Of a DNA stretch of 64,000 nt, positions 15,954 through 24,196 are shown piece after piece. Each line of letters starts with the position of its first letter. Within the stretch, counting starts at the first letter, position 1. Where the stretch lies: NCBI GenBank assembly GCA_013141455.1, contig JABFQW010000036.1, positions 1 to 64,000 of the forward strand, written 5' to 3'. The notes below the pieces were generated by a model, which did no database searches, was not told where the DNA came from, and saw only the letters and a program-made list of their open reading frames with translations. Position numbers and translations under genes: made by a program. Source of the stretch: Bacteroidales bacterium. Its GTDB lineage: Bacteria > Bacteroidota > Bacteroidia > Bacteroidales > F082.

Positions 15954-17804
15954 TCAGTTTTTAACGATCGAATAGGTTGGTATTGTACCATTCAGATACA
16001 ATTTAATGGTGTAATTTCCAGCTTCGGTAACCGCAATATTTGGTCCACCATATTCGAGGTTATCTGTTGTTCCTCCCAAATTAACTGCCCAATCATCGTT
16101 GGCCCTGAATTTGAATTCACCCGCAATAAGGTCAACAGTGATAGTCATCGCGTTGTTGATTGCATCCCAACTCATATTCTGATCCGAGTCCCATCCACCA
16201 GGTGTGGCACTTCCGATCAATCCCCATCTGTTGGCACTGTATGTGTAGGCAAATGGGTTACTCAGGTCGAGGGTAAAGAAATAATCATCTTCCAGACTAA
16301 CCGGGATATTCGAACCACCTGCGTCTAATGTTCCGTTAGCGGCAGTACTGCCATAATTGTAATCCCAGTTATGGTTAGCTCTGAATTTGAATTCAGCAGC
16401 AGTCAGGTGAATAGCACCTTTCCAGGTTCTGGATTCTGGCTCATAGCTTAATGCGGTTTCATCATCCCAGCCTGATGGAGTTGCACTGCCAATTACTCCC
16501 CATTGGGTAGCAACGGCTGTATATGTCAATGTTGCAGCATCGGCATTCAATTTATAATATCCGGCAGGTGAGTTCATGTTTCCACCATTAGGATCTAAAA
16601 TACCAGCGCCGCCATCGCCATAATTAGGACCATCCCAATTAGGCTGGGTAGCAAATTTCCATTCATTTGTTCCATTTGCCATATACACATAACCTTCCAA
16701 CTGATCAGGGGCAGTTTCTAAGCTTTTTACCTGAGGTGAGTTTTCAGGGCTCCAATCAGCATAGGTTGTGCCCGGATAACTTGCTGCTACATAATTCCCC
16801 GGAACATACCAAACACGGATCGGGATCAGGGTTGTGAACGAAAATTCTTCGCCGTAAGCCGTCCCAACACTGTTGGTGGCATAAGCACGAACGTAATAGG
16901 TCGTCAGGCCTTGCAAACCTGTCATCGGACTTTGGAATTCACCCAAACCGGCACCATTTTTCGTGGTATCATCGTTTATTGTTGGATTGGATAAAATACC
17001 GAAACAAACACCACGTGCTGTGACTTCTACACCACCGTTATTTGTAACATTTCCACCACTGACGGCTGATAATCCGGTGATATTGGTAACCGCTGAAGTG
17101 CTGACAACAGGAACAACAGGGGCAAGGGTGGTAAACTCAACTTGCTGGCCGTAAGTCGTTCCTACGCTATTTGTTGCATAAGCACGGACATAATACTTAG
17201 TAGAAGCGCTCAGGCTTGTAAATGAACTGAAAAATTCTCCTACTCCGGCAGTGTCTGCAATAACATTATCGGCGAGGGTGGGTTCAGGATTCAAACCAAA
17301 ACATATACCCCGTGCAGTAATTGCTGAACCGCCATCGGAAGTAATATTTCCACCTCCATTGGCTGAAGTGCTTTGGATGTTTGTAATTGCTGAAGTAGTG
17401 ATAAATGGAAGTACGGGTAGTGTGGTAAAATTAAATTCTTCCCCGTACATAACACCACCAGCATTAACCGCATAAGCTCTGACATAATAGGTCGTGAAGA
17501 AACTTAATCCGCTAAGGGTAATGGTATAGGCAGCATTCTTTGTATCGCCTGTAAACGCGATCTTATTGTTGTCGATAGTAGGATTGGCGGCGGTATTGTA
17601 ACAAACGCCCCTTTCGGTAAAGCCATCACTGCCAGCTACAACAAAACCAACGACAGTGGCTGAATCTGATGTAACATCGAATACCTGTGAAGTGGACAAC
17701 TTTGGATCCAATTTCACATCCGGATTCTCCTTGGTACATGAAACGGCTAATAAGGCCGTTATTACCAGGACCGAAAATATTTTCAAAATTGAAATTCTTT
17801 TCAT
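15954..17804 (-). CDS. SusF-like starch-binding outer-membrane lipoprotein with Ig/FN3-like repeats
   Basis: The 616-residue protein has a lipoprotein signal (ALLAVSC, Cys at about residue 23). Three FN3-like repeats of about 95 residues follow (each with a RGVC[YF] element and ending YYVRAYA-N-GG/VG-YG-EF-FTT, about residues 38-325). Then come three SusE/F-type carbohydrate-binding modules (about 330-450, 455-540, 545-616), the last two with WG[LV]IGSATP-GWD and EFKFRAN-W motifs. Known SusF binds starch at the cell surface through such modules. It is the last gene of the susCDEF operon. The FN3-like spacer extends it beyond the usual SusF length of about 480. Confidence 0.88.
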   Translation of the reverse strand: MKRISILKIFSVLVITALLAVSCTKENPDVKLDPKLSTSQVFDVTSDSATVVGFVVAGSDGFTERGVCYNTAANPTIDNNKIAFTGDTKNAAYTITLSGLSFFTTYYVRAYAVNAGGVMYGEEFNFTTLPVLPFITTSAITNIQSTSANGGGNITSDGGSAITARGICFGLNPEPTLADNVIADTAGVGEFFSSFTSLSASTKYYVRAYATNSVGTTYGQQVEFTTLAPVVPVVSTSAVTNITGLSAVSGGNVTNNGGVEVTARGVCFGILSNPTINDDTTKNGAGLGEFQSPMTGLQGLTTYYVRAYATNSVGTAYGEEFSFTTLIPIRVWYVPGNYVAASYPGTTYADWSPENSPQVKSLETAPDQLEGYVYMANGTNEWKFATQPNWDGPNYGDGGAGILDPNGGNMNSPAGYYKLNADAATLTYTAVATQWGVIGSATPSGWDDETALSYEPESRTWKGAIHLTAAEFKFRANHNWDYNYGSTAANGTLDAGGSNIPVSLEDDYFFTLDLSNPFAYTYSANRWGLIGSATPGGWDSDQNMSWDAINNAMTITVDLIAGEFKFRANDDWAVNLGGTTDNLEYGGPNIAVTEAGNYTIKLYLNGTIPTYSIVKN

Positions 17805-17834
17805 ATTCTATTTTATTTATTGATTTAGTTTCAA

Positions 17835-17901
17835 AAACTTTGGTGGTTCACTGTGCCGGTTTTAAGCGAGGCCCCGAACAAGCACAGTGAGCCCAAAGTT
17901 T
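17835..17901 (-). other. Stable intercistronic stem-loop between susE and susF
   Basis: AAACTTTGG and TCACTGTGC pair with GCACAGTGA and CCAAAGTTT, two perfect 9-bp helices separated by a small internal bulge, with a loop of about 25 bases. There is no T run, so it is not a classical terminator. It may protect or process the operon mRNA or reduce susF expression. Confidence 0.6.
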
Positions 17902-17909
17902 AAGGAATT

Positions 17910-18926
17910 TTAGTTTTTAACAATTGTACATGTACCGGTAGCATCGTTAATGATGGTCAGGTTGATGGTATAATTCCCTGCTGTTACAGGGAGGTTGGCG
18001 CCGCCTTGTACCAGATTGTCAGGGGTTCCACCGAGGTTCCATGCCCAACCATCATCTTTTCTGAATTTTATTTCACCATCAACCAGGTCAATCGTGATAT
18101 ACCAGGTCTCAGTTTGTGAATCGTAATCCATTTTCTGGTCAGGGGTATCCCAGCCGTTAGGAGTAGCAGAACCAATAAGTCCAATCATATAAGGGGTCAG
18201 GCTATAAGTAAGATCATTGGTGTTAGCATTAAGCTTGTGCCATCCCGCTGCTGCCGGAACAAACGCGGCACCATCTATTACAAGATTGCTTCCGCTTGCT
18301 CCATATACAATGTTTGCATCCGGATCTAATAAAGTAAACGGGTTTGCTGGATCAAGTTTCACAAATCCGAAATATGTACCATCGCCAAGAGCAGACTCAA
18401 TTTTCTGATCAATACCAGAATCGATAAGGTTCAATCGTGGTAAACCATATAAGGTAACTTCAGCTGTTTTTATTTCAGATGAATATTCCAATGGATTTGA
18501 ACTGGTTCCTAACGCACCTGTTCCGGCATCAACAACCAAAACAGCTCTGATGCGAAAATCGATAGTTGAAACAGCATCGGCCGGGAATTTTTTCAGTAAC
18601 AATCCATTCAGGTCGCTTACCGTAATTTCAAGATTGACAAGATTAACCGCGGTAAGGATGGTTGTAGATTCTGCGAAATTATTCCCTGAAGCACAGGCTT
18701 CCAGAAAATAGTTGGCAGAGGCTGCAAATCCGGGATTGACCGGGGTACCGGTAAATACAAGCACGTTTGTCCCATTGTTTCGCGTTAGTGTTAAGTCGGG
18801 AACTGTTGTAAGTGATGGGGCAACAGGATTGGCTAACATCGTGATTTTGTCTCCATCCTTCTTGCAACCGGTGAAAATACCAATCAACCCTATCAATGTT
18901 ATAGTTAAAATTAGATTTCTTTTCAT
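17910..18926 (-). CDS. SusE-like outer-membrane lipoprotein
   Basis: The 338-residue protein has a lipoprotein signal (GIFTGC, Cys at about residue 21). A SusE N-terminal Ig-like domain follows (about 30-155, PVAPSLTTVPDLTLTRNNGTNVLVFTGT...FRIRAVL), then carbohydrate-binding modules (about 165-338) ending in MIGLIGSATPNGWD and GEIKFRKDDGWAWNLGGTPDN, which match motifs in the adjacent SusF. It binds starch or maltooligosaccharides at the surface for delivery to SusC/SusD. It is 18 nt downstream of susD and 105 nt before susF, with a stem-loop in the latter gap. Confidence 0.9.
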   Translation of the reverse strand: MKRNLILTITLIGLIGIFTGCKKDGDKITMLANPVAPSLTTVPDLTLTRNNGTNVLVFTGTPVNPGFAASANYFLEACASGNNFAESTTILTAVNLVNLEITVSDLNGLLLKKFPADAVSTIDFRIRAVLVVDAGTGALGTSSNPLEYSSEIKTAEVTLYGLPRLNLIDSGIDQKIESALGDGTYFGFVKLDPANPFTLLDPDANIVYGASGSNLVIDGAAFVPAAAGWHKLNANTNDLTYSLTPYMIGLIGSATPNGWDTPDQKMDYDSQTETWYITIDLVDGEIKFRKDDGWAWNLGGTPDNLVQGGANLPVTAGNYTINLTIINDATGTCTIVKN

Positions 18927-18944
18927 TTTCTAATGTTTTAGAGA

Positions 18945-20582
18945 TTAATAACCAGGATTTTGATTGATATTCGGATTAGCTGACACTTCAGCTCCCGGGA
19001 TCGGGAAAAGGTTCATGTGATTATCTGTTGATGAACCGTCAAAGGAACCACCTTTCCATGCCCAGGTATAGGTTCCGTCAGTGAATTGACCAAAGCGAAT
19101 TAAATCAGTGCGTCTTTGGGCTTCATAATAGAACTCTTTACCGCGTTCGTTCAATAAAAATTGATCGGACAGATCGGCTGAGGTTATATTACCTGAATTA
19201 TCACCATAAGCACGTTCTCTAATCGAATTGATGTCTGCAACTGCAGTTGACAGGTCCCCGAGATTATAGGATGCTTCAGCTCTCATTAATAAGGCATCTG
19301 CATAACGGAAAATCGGAAAATCGGTGCATGCATAAGCATTATTATAGTTGGTAGCTTGCGAGCCATCGGTATTCTTTGCAGTAAATTTATAAACGCCGAT
19401 TCCATAATCGCCACTTGAAGAAGCACTTGGGATATCGGCACTCTTTTTAACGCGCAGATATACCCTTTGGTCTTTGCATTGCTCAAAGAATGGATCAGTA
19501 TCCCATGGAACAGGGACATCGCCATAAGTAGCGAGGGTATCAACCATCACATTCATGAACTGTTTCCTTGCTCTGTTTCCATTCCAGTTAGTGTTGTTGG
19601 TCAGGCCATGAAAATCTTCTGCCCTAAGATAATTGGCATCGCTGCTCGATTCAATGATAAAAGTGGTTCCGACAAAACCCTGGGTATTGATTCCATCCTG
19701 AGCCCAGGCAAAAATCATTTCAGGATTATGATAACCATCATTATCAGCACTGAAATTCTGTCTGTAATCGGCAGCAAGGGTGTATGCACCGCTATTAACA
19801 ACCATATCGGTATAAATTTTGCAACTATCCCATTTGGCAGTTCCGGTATAAACTTCGGCATTCAGATAGAGCCTGCCAAGCAACATCCAGCATGCAGCCT
19901 GATCGGCCTGTGGATAGGAGAATCCTGGTTCGCCCAACTTACTTTCAATACTGAGCAATTCAGAAACTACATATTTGAACAATTTCGCACGGGCTACGGT
20001 AACATCCGGATCCAATTGCTTTGGATAAAACGTTCCGACTCCATCGGCCTCCGTGGTAAACGGGGGATTGCCAAACAGATCCATATGCCAGTAATAAGCA
20101 AGTGCCCTCAGATAACGGGCTTCGGCATTGTACCGAATTACTTTAGGATCAGTGTTGTCCTTGGTAAATTTAATGAATTCGTTGGCATAAGTGATACTTA
20201 AACCCAAACGCTGGTATAATGCAGTAAGAAACGGATTACTTGAACTCCAGGTTTGTGTGTTTAAATCGGCAATACCAACATCGCCCCATGCACAGATTGC
20301 TTCATCAGTCGTAATTTCCTGCACATTCCATAATGCCCGGGTGGTCGTGAAGAAATTCCCATCGGATGCTGTGATATCATCCCCACCAGTACCGCCTTGT
20401 CCTGAAATGATAAAGCTGGCGTAGATTTTACCCAAAACTTCTTTCAGATACTCAGGGTCATCACCTAAATTTTCTGACAGGATAGTACTCGGGTCTTTTG
20501 GTTTTATATCGAGGTCTTTCACGCAGGATACTATCATCAGCGTTGAAAGCAAAATTCCTATAAATAGTTTATTTTTTTTCAT
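18945..20582 (-). CDS. SusD/RagB starch-binding lipoprotein
   Basis: This 545-residue SusD-family lipoprotein has a signal ending LMIVSC (Cys about residue 20), the N-terminal DLDIKPKDPSTIL region, tetratricopeptide-like helices (RYLRALAYYWHMDLFGNPPF, about residue 155), and the C-terminal YADALLMRAEASYNLG ... INSIRERAYG ... LLNERGKEFYYEAQRRTDLIRFGQF block. SusD caps the SusC barrel and captures glycans for import. It is 20 nt after susC in the same operon. Starch as ligand is inferred from the neighbouring amylases and SusE/F. Confidence 0.94.
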   Translation of the reverse strand: MKKNKLFIGILLSTLMIVSCVKDLDIKPKDPSTILSENLGDDPEYLKEVLGKIYASFIISGQGGTGGDDITASDGNFFTTTRALWNVQEITTDEAICAWGDVGIADLNTQTWSSSNPFLTALYQRLGLSITYANEFIKFTKDNTDPKVIRYNAEARYLRALAYYWHMDLFGNPPFTTEADGVGTFYPKQLDPDVTVARAKLFKYVVSELLSIESKLGEPGFSYPQADQAACWMLLGRLYLNAEVYTGTAKWDSCKIYTDMVVNSGAYTLAADYRQNFSADNDGYHNPEMIFAWAQDGINTQGFVGTTFIIESSSDANYLRAEDFHGLTNNTNWNGNRARKQFMNVMVDTLATYGDVPVPWDTDPFFEQCKDQRVYLRVKKSADIPSASSSGDYGIGVYKFTAKNTDGSQATNYNNAYACTDFPIFRYADALLMRAEASYNLGDLSTAVADINSIRERAYGDNSGNITSADLSDQFLLNERGKEFYYEAQRRTDLIRFGQFTDGTYTWAWKGGSFDGSSTDNHMNLFPIPGAEVSANPNINQNPGY

Positions 20583-20602
20583 ATCTGTTTTTATTTAAGG
20601 TA

Positions 20603-23600
20603 TTAATAACCCAAACTTATTCCAATTAAAAAAGTACGTGGCCTGGGATAAAAATTGTTATCAATACCAGGTACACTCATGCCATTCACGGTTGAATAGG
20701 CAACTTCAGGATCAATACCGCTGTAGTTAGTGATAGTAAGCACATTTTGAACCGTAAAGCTCACACGTGCACTTAGTTTTTTGCCCACATTATTAAATTT
20801 GTAGCCAATGCTTAAATTGTCCAATTTAAAGAATGAAGCATTCTCTACAAAATAGTCGCTTGTAAACTGGCGTTTTACGAATTTGGTATCATCCAGCGCT
20901 GTGGTCTGATTTTTCCAGTATCCAATCTGGGACATCTGATCATAAGAAGCACCGGCTGCTACCTGATTATAAACATAATTCCCTATACTGGCACGCGTTG
21001 AAGCAGCCACATCGAAATTCTTGTAGGTAAAACGTGCCGAGAGACCCATGAGATAATCAGGTGCAGGATTGTGGTAGATATATTTATCGCTGTTATCCCC
21101 GTTAACAAAGCCACCTTCACCGGATAGGTCAACATACAAACCTTCAATCGGGTTGCCATTGTTATCGTAAACCTGTTGGTTCATGAAGAATGAATAAGCA
21201 GGCTGTCCTACACGGGTAACCTGTTTCTGACCTGTGAAGGCATCTCCGTAAAGAATTCCAATAAATTTAGGATCATCGGTTGAGAGTAGTTTTGTAACCT
21301 CATTTTTGTTGTAGGTTAAATTAAACCCGATATTTAAAGACATATCATTTTCAAGTATCGGGACAAGGTTCAAGGTCAGTTCAGCTCCTTTGTTCTCGAG
21401 GCTCCCTACATTGGTAATCAATGTGTTGGAGAAATTACTTCCGGTAGGAATGGTGATTAAACTTAACAGGTCATTCGTTACCCGTTTGTATAAATCAAAC
21501 GATCCTGTAATGCGATCTTTTAAAAAGCCAAAATCGATACCAATATTCTGGGTTGTGGTTTCTTCCCATTTGATATTGGGGTCGTAGGCACTCGGTCGTA
21601 AGGTCGGGATAAATTCGCCATCGATCATATAATAATTACCTGACGTAGAGCTAATGTATCGGGCCATATATGGATAATAATTATCGCCTATATCCTGCTG
21701 TCCGGTAATACCCCAGCCCACGCGGAGTTTTAAATCAGAGAGGTAACCAACGTCTTTCAGGAAGCCTTCCTCATTGATTTTCCATGCAAAAGCAGCGGCA
21801 GGGAACAAACCCCAACGATTGTTTTTGGGAAAACGAGACGAACCATCGTCACGAATCGTTAAGGTTAACAGGTACTTTTCATCGAATGTATAATTCAAAC
21901 GACCAAAGAAAGAAAGTAGTTGTAACTCAGAGATTCTTGTAGTACTGTCATTCTTTTCATATGGATGTATTGGTTTCCCTGTTTCAGGATTAATGGTGTT
22001 ATCAACATAGCCTCGGCGATAATTAAAATTCTCAAGTTCGAAATGTTGCCATGAATATCCACCGGTTAAATCAATTTTACTATTGATCTGGCTGATTTCT
22101 TTGGTGTAGTTCAGATAAAAATCAAGAAGATTATTTTTGTTGGTTCCGTTGTAGTCGGTAAGCTGACCCCAAAGATTACTTGTGAGTGCAGTTGGAGAGG
22201 TTGTTGGACGATTATTATGCCCTTCGCTCTTTGTATAGTCGGTAGCCAGGTTCAGATTTGCGCGCAATTCGGGAAGGAACGGTATTGTATAATCCAATTG
22301 TATATTGCCTATAAACCTGTTTACTGTAGATTTATTATCGGCTTCCAATAATTGTTCAACCGGATTAGGTGTCCCAAGGTTTGCTCCTAAACTACTCCAT
22401 TGAAAATAACCATTGGTAAGTTCATTATCACTTTTAACAGGATGCGAAGGATCCATATTTATTGCATTGCCCACAGCACCTGCATCACCAAAGTTATTAT
22501 TTGTGCTCATTCCTTTAGCATTAATGTTCACCTTCAGCCTATTGTTCAGGAAAGTGGGATTAAGGCTAACTGTTCCGGTGAATCTTTGCATATCAGTATT
22601 TCTCAAAATACCTTCCTGACTCGAATAACCTAAGGAAACCCTGTACGGAAGTATTTTATAGGCACCAGTTATACCAATATTATGATCATGCGATATAGCA
22701 GTACGGTAGATTTCCTTTTGCCAGTCTGTGTTTCCGGAACCTAATTTCAAATGAGTATCAGGGTCGTACAATGCAGGATTATTAAATGCAATTTCTCTGA
22801 TCTGATCCCCTGAATACACATCTAATAATTTCGTAGCAGATGAAACCGAAGCGGTTCCATCGTAAGTGATTTTCATCCGTGAACCTATCGCACCCTTTTT
22901 GGTTGTGATAAGGATTACACCATTCGATGCCCTTGATCCGTAAATAGCTGTTGCAGAGGCATCTTTCAATACCGTAAATGACTCAATATCATTTGGATTA
23001 ACAAATGACAGGAAGTTTGAACTTCCCGAAATATTGTTATTGTCAATAGGAATTCCATCGATAATAATGAGTGGATCGTTCGACGCTTGCAACGAAGAAC
23101 CACCCCGGATGCGAATGGTAGAACCGCTTCCCGGAGCACCACCGGCAGTTGTAACGACTACACCGGCGCTTTTACCAACCAACAGATCCTGGGGTGACGT
23201 GATTGCCCCCTTATTGAAATCTTTTGAGCTGATTGTCGAAATTGAGCCCGTTGCATCACTTTTTTTGACCGTACCATAGCCAATAACAACGATCTCGGAA
23301 AGATCGGTTGCCGATTGTTTCAGGCTTACTTTGACAGGTGAGGTTGAGGTTACTTCAACTTCAGCGTTTTCGTAACCGATGTAAGAAAAGACCAATAATG
23401 ATCCTTTCGGGACGCTTAAGGTGAAACCACCGTTGATATCGGTAGTTGTACCTGTAGCTGTATTCTTTACCACGATGGTTACGCCGGGTATGGGTGTTCC
23501 GTCGGTGGCATCTTTGACTGTTCCGGTAACCATCAGATTTTGGGCAAACGATGTTATACCAATCGCCCAGAATAAGATGAGAAACAATCCTTGCATCAAC

Positions 23601-23617
23601 TTAATGTGTTTCTTCAT
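20603..23617 (-). CDS. SusC/RagA TonB-linked outer-membrane transporter
   Basis: The 1004-residue transporter has a signal peptide (ending TSFAQ), a carboxypeptidase-regulatory-like domain (VTGTVKDATDGTPIPGVTIVVKNT, about 28-110), a plug domain beginning at SEIVVIGYGTVKKSDATGSI with the SusC motif RGGSSLQASNDPLIIIDG and ATAIYGSRASNGVILITTKKG, and a 22-stranded barrel ending in ...TFLIGISLGY. It imports oligosaccharides with energy from TonB. It leads the susCDEF operon behind a full TTG-N19-TACATTTG promoter and a LacI-type operator. Confidence 0.95.
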   Translation of the reverse strand: MKKHIKLMQGLFLILFWAIGITSFAQNLMVTGTVKDATDGTPIPGVTIVVKNTATGTTTDINGGFTLSVPKGSLLVFSYIGYENAEVEVTSTSPVKVSLKQSATDLSEIVVIGYGTVKKSDATGSISTISSKDFNKGAITSPQDLLVGKSAGVVVTTAGGAPGSGSTIRIRGGSSLQASNDPLIIIDGIPIDNNNISGSSNFLSFVNPNDIESFTVLKDASATAIYGSRASNGVILITTKKGAIGSRMKITYDGTASVSSATKLLDVYSGDQIREIAFNNPALYDPDTHLKLGSGNTDWQKEIYRTAISHDHNIGITGAYKILPYRVSLGYSSQEGILRNTDMQRFTGTVSLNPTFLNNRLKVNINAKGMSTNNNFGDAGAVGNAINMDPSHPVKSDNELTNGYFQWSSLGANLGTPNPVEQLLEADNKSTVNRFIGNIQLDYTIPFLPELRANLNLATDYTKSEGHNNRPTTSPTALTSNLWGQLTDYNGTNKNNLLDFYLNYTKEISQINSKIDLTGGYSWQHFELENFNYRRGYVDNTINPETGKPIHPYEKNDSTTRISELQLLSFFGRLNYTFDEKYLLTLTIRDDGSSRFPKNNRWGLFPAAAFAWKINEEGFLKDVGYLSDLKLRVGWGITGQQDIGDNYYPYMARYISSTSGNYYMIDGEFIPTLRPSAYDPNIKWEETTTQNIGIDFGFLKDRITGSFDLYKRVTNDLLSLITIPTGSNFSNTLITNVGSLENKGAELTLNLVPILENDMSLNIGFNLTYNKNEVTKLLSTDDPKFIGILYGDAFTGQKQVTRVGQPAYSFFMNQQVYDNNGNPIEGLYVDLSGEGGFVNGDNSDKYIYHNPAPDYLMGLSARFTYKNFDVAASTRASIGNYVYNQVAAGASYDQMSQIGYWKNQTTALDDTKFVKRQFTSDYFVENASFFKLDNLSIGYKFNNVGKKLSARVSFTVQNVLTITNYSGIDPEVAYSTVNGMSVPGIDNNFYPRPRTFLIGISLGY

Positions 23618-23697
23618 ACATTAGATTTGTTAAAAATTAGACATATTATTGATTTGAATTAGTGAAAAAAATTCGAATAACTTTTTCTGAGGTGTGT

Positions 23698-23727
23698 CAA
23701 ATGTACACAATCTCAGGCAACAATCAA
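23698..23727 (-). promoter_or_regulatory. Promoter of the susCDEF operon (TTG-N19-TACATTTG)
   Basis: On the minus strand TTG (complement of 23725-23727) is followed after 19 nt by TACATTTG (complement of 23698-23705), a full match to the Bacteroidetes promoter. The leader to the susC ATG is about 75 nt. Confidence 0.75.
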
Positions 23728-23792
23728 AATTAACATAAAATTAATACTTGTAAACATTTATTAACATTTGTATGTTAAATTTGATGGATAAA

Positions 23793-23810
23793 ATTTTTCA
23801 AACGATTGCA
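23793..23810 (-). promoter_or_regulatory. LacI-type operator upstream of susC
   Basis: Plus-strand CAAACGATTG (23799-23808) is a CG-centred palindrome typical of LacI-family operators. Read toward susC it is GCAATCGTTTGAAAAATTT, matching the sites at 26150 and 59635. It is about 70 bp upstream of the -33 element. Confidence 0.65.
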
Positions 23811-24196
23811 TTAATATTTTTGTCCTGTTTTTGAGTATGATTTCGTATCCTTTTGATCGATATTGTTTAATACAAAGATCATCATTTACTTGTTAGATAT
23901 GCTTTTTCATGCAATACTTTTGAAAATATGGCATGAAATCCAAAGTTTTGTGAATAGAAAAATGGGGCATTTTTTGGTAGTTATTTCAAATAAGGGCATC
24001 AGGCTGTACGGTAATTGTAAAAACCCTACATTTGAATGATGACCCGGTTGAAGTTATTAAATCATAACATGGGAGTAAGGTAAATCTATTTAAAAATTAA
24101 ATTAAGATATATAGCAATAAATCAATTAATTATACTATATCTCCAACGTATGGGAATATATTTTGTTGTATCAATGTTTTTAAAGTATTTCTGAAG

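Larger units (their letters stand above)
23618..24196. other. Divergent regulatory region of the starch locus
   Basis: This 579-base region holds the susC promoter (23698-23727), the operator at 23799-23808 and a loosely phased TTAACA-like series (23730-23766). A TACATTTG at 24027-24034 could be a -7 box for the divergent GH13 gene, though it lacks a -33 and is 163 nt from the ATG. No small gene is supported. Confidence 0.5.

Noticed and set aside
15942-16328. 128-residue plus-strand ORF antisense to susF
   Set aside because: It lies opposite repeated carbohydrate-binding module sequence; a shadow ORF.
16800-17700. Tandem repeats within susF as a possible mobile or phase-variable array
   Set aside because: They are divergent FN3-like protein repeats, not near-identical DNA repeats, and the frame is intact.
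19467-20201. 244-residue ORF antisense to susD
   Set aside because: It is fully contained in the coding sequence of a clear SusD on the other strand, with no recognisable motif; a shadow ORF.
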